A stretch of 64,000 nucleotides of DNA, taken from contig NZ_MSCT01000020.1 of assembly GCF_001921865.1 (NCBI RefSeq), forward strand, positions 558,001 to 622,000, given 5' to 3'. Made by a program: the position numbers and the translations under genes. Numbering within the stretch: the first letter of the stretch is position 1; each line of letters opens with the position of its first letter. Under the pieces are notes generated by a model that was given only the letters and a program-made list of their open reading frames with translations, made no database searches and had not been told where the DNA came from. Shown here piece by piece: positions 8,368 through 15,868 of the stretch. This DNA comes from Pseudomonas chlororaphis. GTDB lineage: Bacteria > Pseudomonadota > Gammaproteobacteria > Pseudomonadales > Pseudomonadaceae.

Positions 8368-8988
8368 TCAGGCCGCCAGCGCCCAGTCCTGGGCCACGTC
8401 CTGCACACCCACCAGGCCGATGTCGGCCGCGGCGGCGGAGGCCGAGTTGACGTGGGCGACGCCGGCCGCGGCCAGGTCGTCGAACGTCGAGTTGATCGAC
8501 AGGCTCGGGTTGATCGCCTTGAGCAGGGCATCGATCTCGCCGGCCAGCGCCGAGCTGTCGCCGCTCATCAGGCCGTAGACCACCTTGTGCACCTCGCCGG
8601 CGCGGCCTTCGTCGCGCAGGCTGTTGAGGCCCAGGTTGGTGAAGCTGACTTCCTGGCTGACCAGGTCGTAGCCGCCGGCGCTCGGGCCGCCGGTCAGGGT
8701 GTCGCCCAGCGAAACGGTGTTCAGCGAGCCCCACAGGGTGTGGCTCGGGCTCTGGAACAGGGTGTAGTTCAGGTTGCCTTCGGCCACGAACGCGGCGTCG
8801 CTGTTGGTGCTCTTCAGCGCGTACTCGGTCCCCGAGAACGGGCCCGGGTTGAAGCCGCCGGTGTTGGTGCCATCGACCACCTGGCCCGGGCGATGGTTGA
8901 CGTCGCCGAAGTAGGCCGACCAGTCGGTGAGGTAGTTCGCAACGCTGACGCCGCCGTAGGTAGCGCTGTAGGAAATTGAAATGCTCAT
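8368..8988 (-). CDS. hasA: Extracellular hemophore HasA
   Basis: This 206-residue secreted heme-scavenging protein removes heme from hemoglobin and passes it to HasR. The known axial heme ligands are at their canonical numbers, His32 (in FGDVNHRPGQ) and Tyr75 (in EGNLNYTLF), with the supporting His83 also in place. There is no N-terminal signal peptide. The C-terminal stretch DIGLVGVQDVAQDWALAA is the uncleaved or late-cleaved type I secretion signal read by HasD. The gene lies between hasR and hasD in the same orientation. Length (about 205) matches Pseudomonas HasAp. Confidence 0.97.
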   Translation of the reverse strand: MSISISYSATYGGVSVANYLTDWSAYFGDVNHRPGQVVDGTNTGGFNPGPFSGTEYALKSTNSDAAFVAEGNLNYTLFQSPSHTLWGSLNTVSLGDTLTGGPSAGGYDLVSQEVSFTNLGLNSLRDEGRAGEVHKVVYGLMSGDSSALAGEIDALLKAINPSLSINSTFDDLAAAGVAHVNSASAAAADIGLVGVQDVAQDWALAA

Positions 8989-9070
8989 GCAAAACTCCAG
9001 TACATAGGTTGGTCACTTCCGCAGCGGACCAATGCCCGCTGCGGTTTTGCCCGTCGTTGGGCAAAAGCGG

Positions 9071-11758
9071 TCAGAACTGATATTCGAGGGTGCCCTGCAC
9101 GGTGCGGCCACGCCCCAGGGTGAAGGCCAGCACGTCGCCCATGGGCACCAGGTAGGCGCGGTCGGTGACGTTCTCCATCGCCAGGCGCAGGGTCAGTTCG
9201 TCGGTAGCGCGGTAGCTGCCGTACAGGTCGTAGACGGTGTAGGACTTCCAGTCCGCCGGGTAGACGCTGCTGATGGGCTGGTTGTTGCTGCCGCCCTCCG
9301 AGTAACCCGCGCTGTAGCGGGCACGGGCGCCGATATCCAGCTTGCGCTCGAAGAACCGCGCGCCCAGGGTCAGCGTGCCGCGGTCCATCGGCATATGCTC
9401 GGCCGAGCCGAGGATCGCGCTGCAATGGCTGGCGTTGTTGGCCTGCTCGTCCGGGCGCATGCCCACCACCGGGGCGCGGCCGGCCGTGCTGTTCTTCACG
9501 GTCTGGGTCACCCCGCCCAGCCAGGCGGTCTTCGAGCAGAAGTCGTTGCTGCCGATCATGTGGGTGTAGGCCAACTGCCCGTAGGCGCGTCCGGCGTCGT
9601 AGTCGAGCTGGTACTCCACGCCCTTGAAGCGGGTGTCCTGCAGGTTGTTGACGTAGGCGCTGTTGCCGATCCCGGCCATGCCGTAGCCAGGGGGCTGCAC
9701 GCCCATGTTCATGAAGATGAAGTCTTCGACGCGGGTGTCGAAGTAGGCGACCTTGATCCCCAACCGGTCGTCGTTGAACCAGAGGTTTTCCTTGAACACA
9801 TTGACCCCGGCCTCCCAGGTCGTGGATCGCTCCGGGCGCAGGAACGGGTTCGGGTACATGCTTTCGGCCCCGCCGCCGTGGGGGCGGCCGGTGATCAGGG
9901 TCTCGGTGACCGCCGGCGGACGCCAGCCCTTGCCGTAGCTGGTGAACAGCTGGAACCAGTCCACCCCGGGCTTGATCGACAGGCCGAAGGTCGGCGAGAA
10001 ACGCCCTTCCTCGGTGTCCACGTCGTAGTTGACCGGCACCGTGGTCTGGCGGGTGGTGCCGAGGATGAAGGTGCGGGTGTTGATCCCGGTATCGCCGCGT
10101 AGCCGGTAACGGTCGTAACGCAAGCCGGCGTTGAGGTTCAGCCAGCCGTCGTAGTCGTAGTCCAGCCGCGCGAACAGGCTGCCCAGGGCCCGGTCGCCCT
10201 TGGGCGTCATGCCTTCGGAGGCCGGGGCGTTCACCGCCGAACCCAGCGGCACGGGCTGGCTGGAGTCCGGGCGCACCTTGTCGTAGAAGAACTCCAGGCC
10301 GTAGTTGGCCTTGAGCGTCGACACTTCGCCCAGGCCAAAGGTCGAGGTGTTCTGCGCCTGGGCACCGTAGGTGTCGGTCTGGTAGGTGATCGAATAACCG
10401 GGAGTGATCCCGCGTTGCAGCGTGTCCTGGTCGTTGCGGTTATCGACGTAGTAGAGCTTGGCCTTGAAGTCCACCAGCGGGTTGTCCGGGATATAGCTGT
10501 AGTCGAGGGCGAAGTTCTGCGAGCGCACGTCGCTGCTGCCCAGTTTTTCCCACAGCTGGTCGTTCTCGGTGTTGAGCATGTTGGCGTCGTCGTAGGACAC
10601 CTGGGTGGTCAGGTAGCTCAATTGCAGGCGCTGGTCCTGGGGCAGGTTCAGCCCCAGCTTGGCCAGGCGCGAGCGCATCACCGAGCCGGAATAGGCCACC
10701 GGCGAGTGCTTGACCCGGTCGTTGATCGACGGGTCGCGCCAGCCGCCGGTGCGCAACTCGCCGATGCTGCCGCGGGTTCCCGGGTCGTAGTCGCCCAGGT
10801 GCCGCTCGCTGGCGGCGATCAGCATGTCCCAGACCTCGGTGCCGACGGCGAAGGCGGAACTGCCGATAAAGTGCGTGCCGTTGCTACGCCCGCCGAGGCC
10901 GCTGGTCACTCGCACCCGCCCGCCCATTTCCTCGCCCGGCTTGATCAGGTCGCGGGCCTCCAGGGTGCGGAAGTTGGCGATCCCGCCGATCACCCCGGCG
11001 CCGCCCATGCCGGACGTCGCGCCCTTCTCGATCACCACCTCCGAGAGCAACTCGGGGTCGACGTACAAGGTGCCGTTGCGTTGCTGGTGGCCGCTCTGCT
11101 GGTAGTTCTGGCGCATGCCGTCGACCGCCATGTTGACCCGGCCGTAATCCTGCAGGCCGCGGATGTTCACCGACAGGCCCGGGTCTTGCTGGCTGACCGC
11201 CGAATACACGCCGCTGACTTCTTCCAGCATGTCCGCCGCGTGCCGGGGCGGGTTGCGATCGAGCTGTTCGCGGCCGACCACGCTGACCGAACGCGGCGCG
11301 CTGTAGACCCAGTCGTTTTTCCGCGCCTCCAGGTTGCCGGTGACCGTGGTGGTGGCCAGTGCCAGGGCGCCCTCGTGTTCAGCGGCGACGCGGTTCAGGG
11401 TGACCTGGCTGTCGCCGGTGAAACGGTACTCCACCGGCGCGTTGCCCAGCAGCCGTGCCAGGCCTTCCTGGACGTTGTAGCTGCCCTTGAGCGGCGAGCT
11501 GCGCAGCCCCTTGAGCCGCTGGCTGTCGAACAGCACTTGCAGCCCGGCCTGTTCGGCGAAGGCCAGCACGGCGCTGTCCAGGGCTTGCGCAGGAATATCG
11601 AACATCAGGTGGTTCTGCGCGGCCTGCGCCGAGGTGACGGCACCTGCCTGCGCCGCGTGCACCGGGCCGGCGGCGAGCAGCAGCCCCGCCGCGCCCAGGT
11701 GAATGGCCAGGGCCAGGCGGCTTGCGGCGTGAACTCCAGTGCGACTGCTTGAACTCAT
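9071..11758 (-). CDS. hasR: TonB-dependent hemophore receptor with signalling domain
   Basis: This 895-residue outer-membrane receptor takes heme from HasA. After a signal peptide (cleavage near GPVHAAQAG) comes an STN domain (about residues 50-125: FDIPAQALDSAVLAFAEQAG), the hallmark of receptors that signal to a FecR-type anti-sigma factor. The plug domain covers about 160-290 (VSVVGREQLDRNPPRHAADM) and a 22-strand barrel ends in LEYQF. The FRAP/NPNL region of heme receptors is recognisable as GWRPPAV and NPFLRPE, with His627 between them, the likely extracellular heme ligand. It sits directly downstream of hasI-hasS, so heme-HasA binding should switch on HasI through HasS. Confidence 0.96.
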   Translation of the reverse strand: MSSSSRTGVHAASRLALAIHLGAAGLLLAAGPVHAAQAGAVTSAQAAQNHLMFDIPAQALDSAVLAFAEQAGLQVLFDSQRLKGLRSSPLKGSYNVQEGLARLLGNAPVEYRFTGDSQVTLNRVAAEHEGALALATTTVTGNLEARKNDWVYSAPRSVSVVGREQLDRNPPRHAADMLEEVSGVYSAVSQQDPGLSVNIRGLQDYGRVNMAVDGMRQNYQQSGHQQRNGTLYVDPELLSEVVIEKGATSGMGGAGVIGGIANFRTLEARDLIKPGEEMGGRVRVTSGLGGRSNGTHFIGSSAFAVGTEVWDMLIAASERHLGDYDPGTRGSIGELRTGGWRDPSINDRVKHSPVAYSGSVMRSRLAKLGLNLPQDQRLQLSYLTTQVSYDDANMLNTENDQLWEKLGSSDVRSQNFALDYSYIPDNPLVDFKAKLYYVDNRNDQDTLQRGITPGYSITYQTDTYGAQAQNTSTFGLGEVSTLKANYGLEFFYDKVRPDSSQPVPLGSAVNAPASEGMTPKGDRALGSLFARLDYDYDGWLNLNAGLRYDRYRLRGDTGINTRTFILGTTRQTTVPVNYDVDTEEGRFSPTFGLSIKPGVDWFQLFTSYGKGWRPPAVTETLITGRPHGGGAESMYPNPFLRPERSTTWEAGVNVFKENLWFNDDRLGIKVAYFDTRVEDFIFMNMGVQPPGYGMAGIGNSAYVNNLQDTRFKGVEYQLDYDAGRAYGQLAYTHMIGSNDFCSKTAWLGGVTQTVKNSTAGRAPVVGMRPDEQANNASHCSAILGSAEHMPMDRGTLTLGARFFERKLDIGARARYSAGYSEGGSNNQPISSVYPADWKSYTVYDLYGSYRATDELTLRLAMENVTDRAYLVPMGDVLAFTLGRGRTVQGTLEYQF

Positions 11759-11791
11759 ACTCGTGATTCCTGCGCTGGCTGTTTTTGTTGA

Positions 11792-11810
11792 TGCGAATGC
11801 ATCTCAATTA
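11792..11810 (-). promoter_or_regulatory. Weak candidate Fur box upstream of hasR
   Basis: On the coding strand, TAATTGAGATGCATTCGCA can be aligned with the 19-bp Fur consensus, with about 10 of 19 matches after a one-base shift. It is 34-52 bp upstream of the hasR ATG. The match is marginal; a HasI-recognised promoter is expected in the same interval, and the two signals cannot be told apart by eye. Confidence 0.3.
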
Positions 11811-11889
11811 GCTAGACGTGCCAGGCAGGAAAACTCAGTAAGGTTTTTTCAACAATTTTTCATGGAGGGGAAACAGCCGGCGCCAAGCC

Positions 11890-12894
11890 TCAGTAAATCA
11901 GGCTGACGCCGGCCAGATCGAAGTGTTGCACCTGCAATTCGCGGGTCAGGGTGACCAGGGCGGTGTCGAGCATGTCCAGGCGGAACACCCCGCTGACCTG
12001 GCGCTGGGCCAGGGTCGAGTCGGCCAGGACCACCCGGCCGGGGCGATAGCGGTTGAGCTGCTCGACCACCAGCGCCAGCGGTTGGCGATCGAAGACCAGC
12101 ACGCCCCGGCGCCAGCTGGTGGCCCGTTGCAGGTCGAGGCCCTCGAGGGCGACCACGCCGGCCAGCGGGTCGTAGCGGGCGCTTTGTCCTTCCTGCAACA
12201 CGCGTTCGGAAACGCCCTGGCGCGCCGGCGTATCCAGGCTCACGGCAACGCTGTGCTGCAACACGCCAACCCAGGCCTGCTGGCTGCTCTCACGTCCCAC
12301 CACGAAGCGCGTGCCCAGGGCGCGGGTCTGCCCGCCGGCACTCTCGACCACAAAAGGGCGGCTTTCCTCGCCGCCCATGGGCGCAACGTCGAACACCGCC
12401 GAACCGGCGAGCAGGTGCACCTGGCGCTGGGTCTGGTTGAAATCGAGGCGAATGGCGCTGGCCGAATCCAGCTCCACCGTGCTGCCGTCCGCCAGATGCA
12501 CAGTGCGTACCTGGCCTTTGTCGGTGAGGTAGTCGGCCTGCATCCACAGCAACGCCTGCGGCCCTTGCAGCCAGCCCAACGTAACGGCCAGCACCAACAC
12601 GGCAGCACTGGCCGCCCGCGGCAGCAACCGCCGGCGGCGCGGTCGACGAACGACCGGGGCCTGGGCGGCGGGCGCCCGGCGCGGTTGCGCCAGTTCCGGC
12701 TCCAGGCGCAGCTCGCCCAGCGCGTCCCAGGTCTGCCGGGCAAAGTCCAGCGCCTGGGGGTGGCGCGGGTCCCGGGCCAGCCATTGCTCCAGCTCGGCCT
12801 GCTCGGCGGCGCTCAGTCCAGCGGCATGCAAACGCACCGCCCAGTCGGCGGCGGCCTCAGTGATACTGCGCTCTTGCGGACCCTGGCTATTCAC
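11890..12894 (-). CDS. hasS: FecR-family anti-sigma factor HasS
   Basis: This 334-residue inner-membrane regulator holds HasI inactive until HasR signals. It starts with GTG at 12894. The N-terminal cytoplasmic part carries the FecR N-terminal domain (ITEAAADWAVRLHAAGLSAA, then LARDPRHPQALDFARQTWDALG). A membrane helix (AVLVLAVTLGWLQGPQALLW, about residues 90-110) follows an Arg-rich stretch. The periplasmic FecR domain has the typical VRTVHLADGSTVELDSAS and FDVAPMGGEESRPFVVES motifs, and a C-terminal STN-contacting region follows. It lies between hasI and hasR, all on the minus strand. Confidence 0.93.
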   Translation of the reverse strand: MNSQGPQERSITEAAADWAVRLHAAGLSAAEQAELEQWLARDPRHPQALDFARQTWDALGELRLEPELAQPRRAPAAQAPVVRRPRRRRLLPRAASAAVLVLAVTLGWLQGPQALLWMQADYLTDKGQVRTVHLADGSTVELDSASAIRLDFNQTQRQVHLLAGSAVFDVAPMGGEESRPFVVESAGGQTRALGTRFVVGRESSQQAWVGVLQHSVAVSLDTPARQGVSERVLQEGQSARYDPLAGVVALEGLDLQRATSWRRGVLVFDRQPLALVVEQLNRYRPGRVVLADSTLAQRQVSGVFRLDMLDTALVTLTRELQVQHFDLAGVSLIY

Positions 12895-12957
12895 GTGTGA
12901 ATCTCGATTTCTCGTTATGTATAAGCAGTGACGACTGACCCCGGGTTTTTCCGTAAC

Positions 12958-13476
12958 TCAATCGGTCTCCGAGCGACCGTCGGTAGCCAGGCGCTGCATC
13001 ACGTGGGCCAGGGCCCGGGACAGGTGTTTCTGCACCGAACTGTCGGAAATGTCCAGGTGCCTGGCCACTTCGGCGTGCGTCATGCCTTCGATACGGTTCA
13101 AGCGGAAAATCTCCTGAGTGCGCGGCGGCAACTCCAGAATGGCCTGCTTTAATGCCTTGCGCTGTTGTTGCGCCATCGCCTGCGCCTCCAGACTGGCATG
13201 CTCGTCTTCGATCTCGGCCAGGGCTTCATGGGACACGGTGTCGGTCTTGCGCCGTGCCTCCTGACGGACATGGTCGATCAGCAGATTGTTCGCCGTGCGG
13301 TAGAGATAGCCCTGGGAATTGTCGATGCGCTCGCCGCGCGTCTGTTCGGCCAGCCGCAGGAAACTCTCCTGCACCAGATCGGCGGCCAACTGCGGGTCCC
13401 GTACCTTGCGCGCCAGATACCCACGCAAGGTAGCGGCGTGCTTGAGAAACAGCCCCTTGAGATCCACGTCCGACAA
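12958..13476 (-). CDS. hasI: ECF sigma factor HasI (FecI-like)
   Basis: This 172-residue iron-starvation sigma factor directs transcription of the hasR promoter. Region 2 (LRGYLARKVRDPQLAADLVQ, ESFLRLAEQ, SQGYLYRTANNLLIDHVRQE) and region 4 (LPPRTQEIFRLNRIEGMTHA, EVARHLDISDSSVQKHLSRA) are complete. The start is a TTG at 13476, supported by a well-placed GGGAGT ribosome site; no better ATG exists in frame. The gene heads the minus-strand has locus and is separated from the divergent aroQ by 255 bp. Confidence 0.93.
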   Translation of the reverse strand: MSDVDLKGLFLKHAATLRGYLARKVRDPQLAADLVQESFLRLAEQTRGERIDNSQGYLYRTANNLLIDHVRQEARRKTDTVSHEALAEIEDEHASLEAQAMAQQQRKALKQAILELPPRTQEIFRLNRIEGMTHAEVARHLDISDSSVQKHLSRALAHVMQRLATDGRSETD

Positions 13477-13526
13477 ACCGACTCCCTGGAACTTGAAGGA
13501 AATTGGCCGGCATCTTACGGCTTATT

Positions 13527-13545
13527 AAGAATTGTTTTCAATTGC
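13527..13545 (-). promoter_or_regulatory. Candidate Fur box upstream of hasI
   Basis: On the coding strand GCAATTGAAAACAATTCTT matches the 19-bp Fur consensus at about 11 positions and contains the inverted repeat CAATTG...CAATTC. It lies 50-70 bp upstream of the TTG start. Iron control of hasI by Fur is the rule for FecI-like systems, so the site is plausible by position and sequence. Confidence 0.5.
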
Positions 13546-13603
13546 CATGAATACGCATCTTTGTCGATACACACTGATCGGCGCCTTATCTCGTCCGGCT
13601 AGC

Positions 13604-13618
13604 GTTCGATTATCGAAC
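13604..13618 (+). promoter_or_regulatory. Palindromic operator word GTTCGATTATCGAAC (aroQ side)
   Basis: This 15-bp near-perfect palindrome lies 114 bp upstream of the aroQ ATG. The identical 15-mer occurs at 17893 in front of quiC. It differs at two positions from GTTCGATAATCGCAC, the site I recall for the IclR-family regulator PcaR of beta-ketoadipate genes, so an aromatic-pathway regulator is the best guess for its binder. Confidence 0.6.
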
Positions 13619-13657
13619 CCTTATTGCCGTGCCTGGGGCCTGCGCATTGACCAAATT

Positions 13658-13668
13658 AACCAGTTAGT
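13658..13668 (+). promoter_or_regulatory. Shared word AACCAGTTAGT (aroQ side)
   Basis: The 11-mer lies 64-74 bp upstream of the aroQ ATG and recurs at 17877-17887 before quiC. Its context at the quiC copy has the symmetry ACNAAC-NN-GTTNGT, typical of TetR-family operators. The linked TetR gene (15087-15782) is the likely binder. Confidence 0.5.
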
Positions 13669-13731
13669 ACAATTTATCCGCAGCCCCTGGCCGCTCGCGC
13701 CACGCCCACAATAACAACGGAGAATCCCCCC

Positions 13732-14181
13732 ATGCGCCCTATCGTCCTGGTGCTCAACGGCCCGAACCTGAACCTGCTCGGCACCCGCGAACCCGCCACC
13801 TACGGCCACGAGACCCTGGCCGACATTTCCGCCCTGTGCGGGCGTGCCGCCGAGGAGTTCGGCCTGGGCGTGGAGTTTCGCCAGACCAACCATGAAGGCG
13901 AATTGCTGGACTGGATTCACGGCGCCCGTGGCCGTTGCGCCGGGATCGTGATCAACCCGGCGGCCTGGACCCACACCTCGGTGGCGATCCGCGACGCGCT
14001 GGTGGCCAGCGAGTTGCCGGTGATCGAAGTGCACCTGTCGAACGTGCATGCCCGCGAACCGTTCCGCCATCACTCCTTCGTCTCCGGCATCGCCCTGGCG
14101 GTGATGTGCGGTTTCGGCAGCCATGGCTATCGCCTGGCGCTGGCGCATTTCGCCCAGCGCTTGCAGGGAGCCCAGGCATGA
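13732..14181 (+). CDS. aroQ: Type II 3-dehydroquinate dehydratase
   Basis: This 149-residue dodecameric-type enzyme interconverts 3-dehydroquinate and 3-dehydroshikimate. The signature VLVLNGPNLNLLGTREPATY gives catalytic Arg19 and Tyr24; the active-site His101 is in VIEVHLSNVHARE; VINPAAWTHTSVAIRDAL and FRHHSFVSG are family motifs. The ATG at 13732 follows ACGGAGAA. Its stop overlaps the start of the next gene, a dehydrogenase, and the pair shares operator words with quiC. A catabolic role in quinate use is therefore more likely than the biosynthetic shikimate pathway. Confidence 0.94.
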   Translation: MRPIVLVLNGPNLNLLGTREPATYGHETLADISALCGRAAEEFGLGVEFRQTNHEGELLDWIHGARGRCAGIVINPAAWTHTSVAIRDALVASELPVIEVHLSNVHAREPFRHHSFVSGIALAVMCGFGSHGYRLALAHFAQRLQGAQA

Positions 14182-15032
14182 TCCGCCCGAACACCGTACT
14201 CGCCGGGCTGATCGGTGCCGGCATCCAGGCCTCGCGCACCCCGGCGCTGCACGAGCACGAAGGCGACGCCCAGGGCCTGCGCTACCTGTACCGGCTGATC
14301 GACCTCGACCAGTTGCGACTCGACAGCAGCGCCCTGCCCGACCTGCTGCTGGCCGCCGAGCGCATGCACTTCACCGGGCTGAACATCACCTTTCCGTGCA
14401 AGCAGAGCATCATCCCCCTGCTCGACGAGCTGTCGCCCGAGGCGCGCGGTATCGGCGCGGTGAATACCGTGGTGCTTAAGGACGGCAAGCGCATCGGCCA
14501 TAACACCGATTGCCTGGGCTTTGCCGAAGGGTTTCGCCGCGGCTTGCCGGGCGTGGCCCTGGAGCGCGTGGTGCAAATGGGCGCCGGCGGCGCCGGAGCG
14601 GCGGTGGCCCATGCGCTGCTCAGCGAAGGCGTGCGGCAACTGAACATCTTCGATGTCGAAAGCGCCCGCGCCCAGAGCCTGGCGGACAACCTCAACCAGC
14701 ACTTCGGCCCGGGCCGGGCCAAGGCCGGCCTCGACCTGCCCGCGACCCTGGCCGCCGCCGACGGCCTGGTGAACACCACACCCATGGGCATGGCCAAGCT
14801 GCCGGGCATGCCGGTGCCCGCCGCGCTGTTGCGCGCCGAACTGTGGGTCGCGGAGATCGTCTACTTCCCCCTGGAAACCGAGCTGCTGCGCTGCGCCCGC
14901 GCCCTCGGCTGCCGGACCCTGGACGGCGGCAACATGGCGGTGTTCCAGGCGGTGAAGGCGTTCGAGCTGTTCAGCGGCGTGGCGCCGGATGCCCAGCGGA
15001 TGCTGGCGCATTTCCAGCGCATGAACGGCTGA
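14178..15032 (+). CDS. Shikimate/quinate dehydrogenase (AroE family, NAD-type)
   Basis: This 284-residue AroE-fold enzyme oxidises shikimate or quinate to the 3-dehydro acid. Substrate-site motifs are ASRTPALHEHEG, LNITFPCKQ (catalytic Lys75) and HNTDCLGF (Asp111). The dinucleotide motif is MGAGGAGAAVAHAL (about 134-147). The second beta strand ends in FDVES, with an acid (Asp159) where biosynthetic NADP-dependent AroE has the basic NRT type, which points to NAD(H) and a catabolic role. Translation is coupled to aroQ (ATGA). Whether quinate or shikimate is preferred cannot be told from the sequence. Confidence 0.88.
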   Translation: MIRPNTVLAGLIGAGIQASRTPALHEHEGDAQGLRYLYRLIDLDQLRLDSSALPDLLLAAERMHFTGLNITFPCKQSIIPLLDELSPEARGIGAVNTVVLKDGKRIGHNTDCLGFAEGFRRGLPGVALERVVQMGAGGAGAAVAHALLSEGVRQLNIFDVESARAQSLADNLNQHFGPGRAKAGLDLPATLAAADGLVNTTPMGMAKLPGMPVPAALLRAELWVAEIVYFPLETELLRCARALGCRTLDGGNMAVFQAVKAFELFSGVAPDAQRMLAHFQRMNG

Positions 15033-15035
15033 GGG

Positions 15036-15080
15036 GCGATCGCGAGCAAGCTCGCTCCTGCAGGGAGCGCTTGCCCGCCA
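15036..15080. repeat. REP element
   Basis: One full REP hairpin (GCGATCGCGAGCAAGCTCGC then CTCCTGCAG) is followed by a partial inverted unit GGAGCGCTTGCCCGCC. It fills the short gap between the convergent dehydrogenase and TetR genes. Confidence 0.75.
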
Positions 15081-15086
15081 TAAACG

Positions 15087-15782
15087 TCAGGCCTGCAGGT
15101 AGCGCAATACCGACTCGCAGATCATCTCGCGATGGCGCTGCTTGATCGTCTCGTCGGGCAGGTCGATCTGGAAGATCTCGCTGAAGGTATGGCGGTTGGA
15201 CACGCGGTAGAAGCAGAACGAACTGATCAGCAGGTGCACATCCAGCGGCTCCAGCCCGCTGCGGAACACCCCGGCCTCGACCCCGCGCCGCAGAATCTCG
15301 TTCAGCGCGTCGAGAATCGTGTTGTTCATCGAACGGATCACCGACGACTTCTTCACGTACTCGGCCTTGTGGATATTTTCGGTGCTGACGATGCGCACGA
15401 AATCCACGTTGCGGTCATGGTGATCGAAGGTGAACTCGACCATGCGGCGAATCGCTTCGCGCGGCTCGAGCTCGGCCAGGTGCAGGCGGCTTTCGGTGCT
15501 GCGGATCTCGCCGTAGAGCTTCTCCAGCACCTCGACGTACAGCTGCTCCTTGCTGCCGAAGTAGTAATAGATCATGCGTTTGGAGGTGTGGATGCGCTCG
15601 GCGATGGCATCCACCCGAGCACCGGACAGACCTTGCTGGACGAACTCGACAATGGCTTCTTGAAGAATGTTCTCGCGGGTCTTTTCCGGGTTGTTCTTGC
15701 GACTCTTGCGCGGCTCGGCCACGGGGTGCTCGGGCGCTACGGAGAGGTCTGGGGTTATTGTCATTCTGGGGCTCACGGCCAT
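15087..15782 (-). CDS. TetR-family regulator of the quinate/dehydroshikimate genes
   Basis: This 231-residue repressor has an N-terminal helix-turn-helix (about residues 30-75: KTRENILQEAIVEFVQQGLS, then RVDAIAERIHTSKRMIYYYF) and a larger ligand domain of the TetR C-terminal type. It starts at 15782; an internal ATG at 15764 is an alternative, and neither has a clear ribosome site. It is encoded just downstream of quiC on the same strand, 86 bp away, and between the two transcription units that share the AACCAGTTAGT word. Regulation of both units in response to dehydroshikimate or a related acid is inferred. Confidence 0.85.
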   Translation of the reverse strand: MAVSPRMTITPDLSVAPEHPVAEPRKSRKNNPEKTRENILQEAIVEFVQQGLSGARVDAIAERIHTSKRMIYYYFGSKEQLYVEVLEKLYGEIRSTESRLHLAELEPREAIRRMVEFTFDHHDRNVDFVRIVSTENIHKAEYVKKSSVIRSMNNTILDALNEILRRGVEAGVFRSGLEPLDVHLLISSFCFYRVSNRHTFSEIFQIDLPDETIKQRHREMICESVLRYLQA

Positions 15783-15868
15783 CGCTGCACACGCGGGCGA
15801 TTATGGGCCGCGTCGCGCAGCGAAGGAAAGCGGGACGGCGGCCCTTTGCCGCCGCCGTTACGAAACTC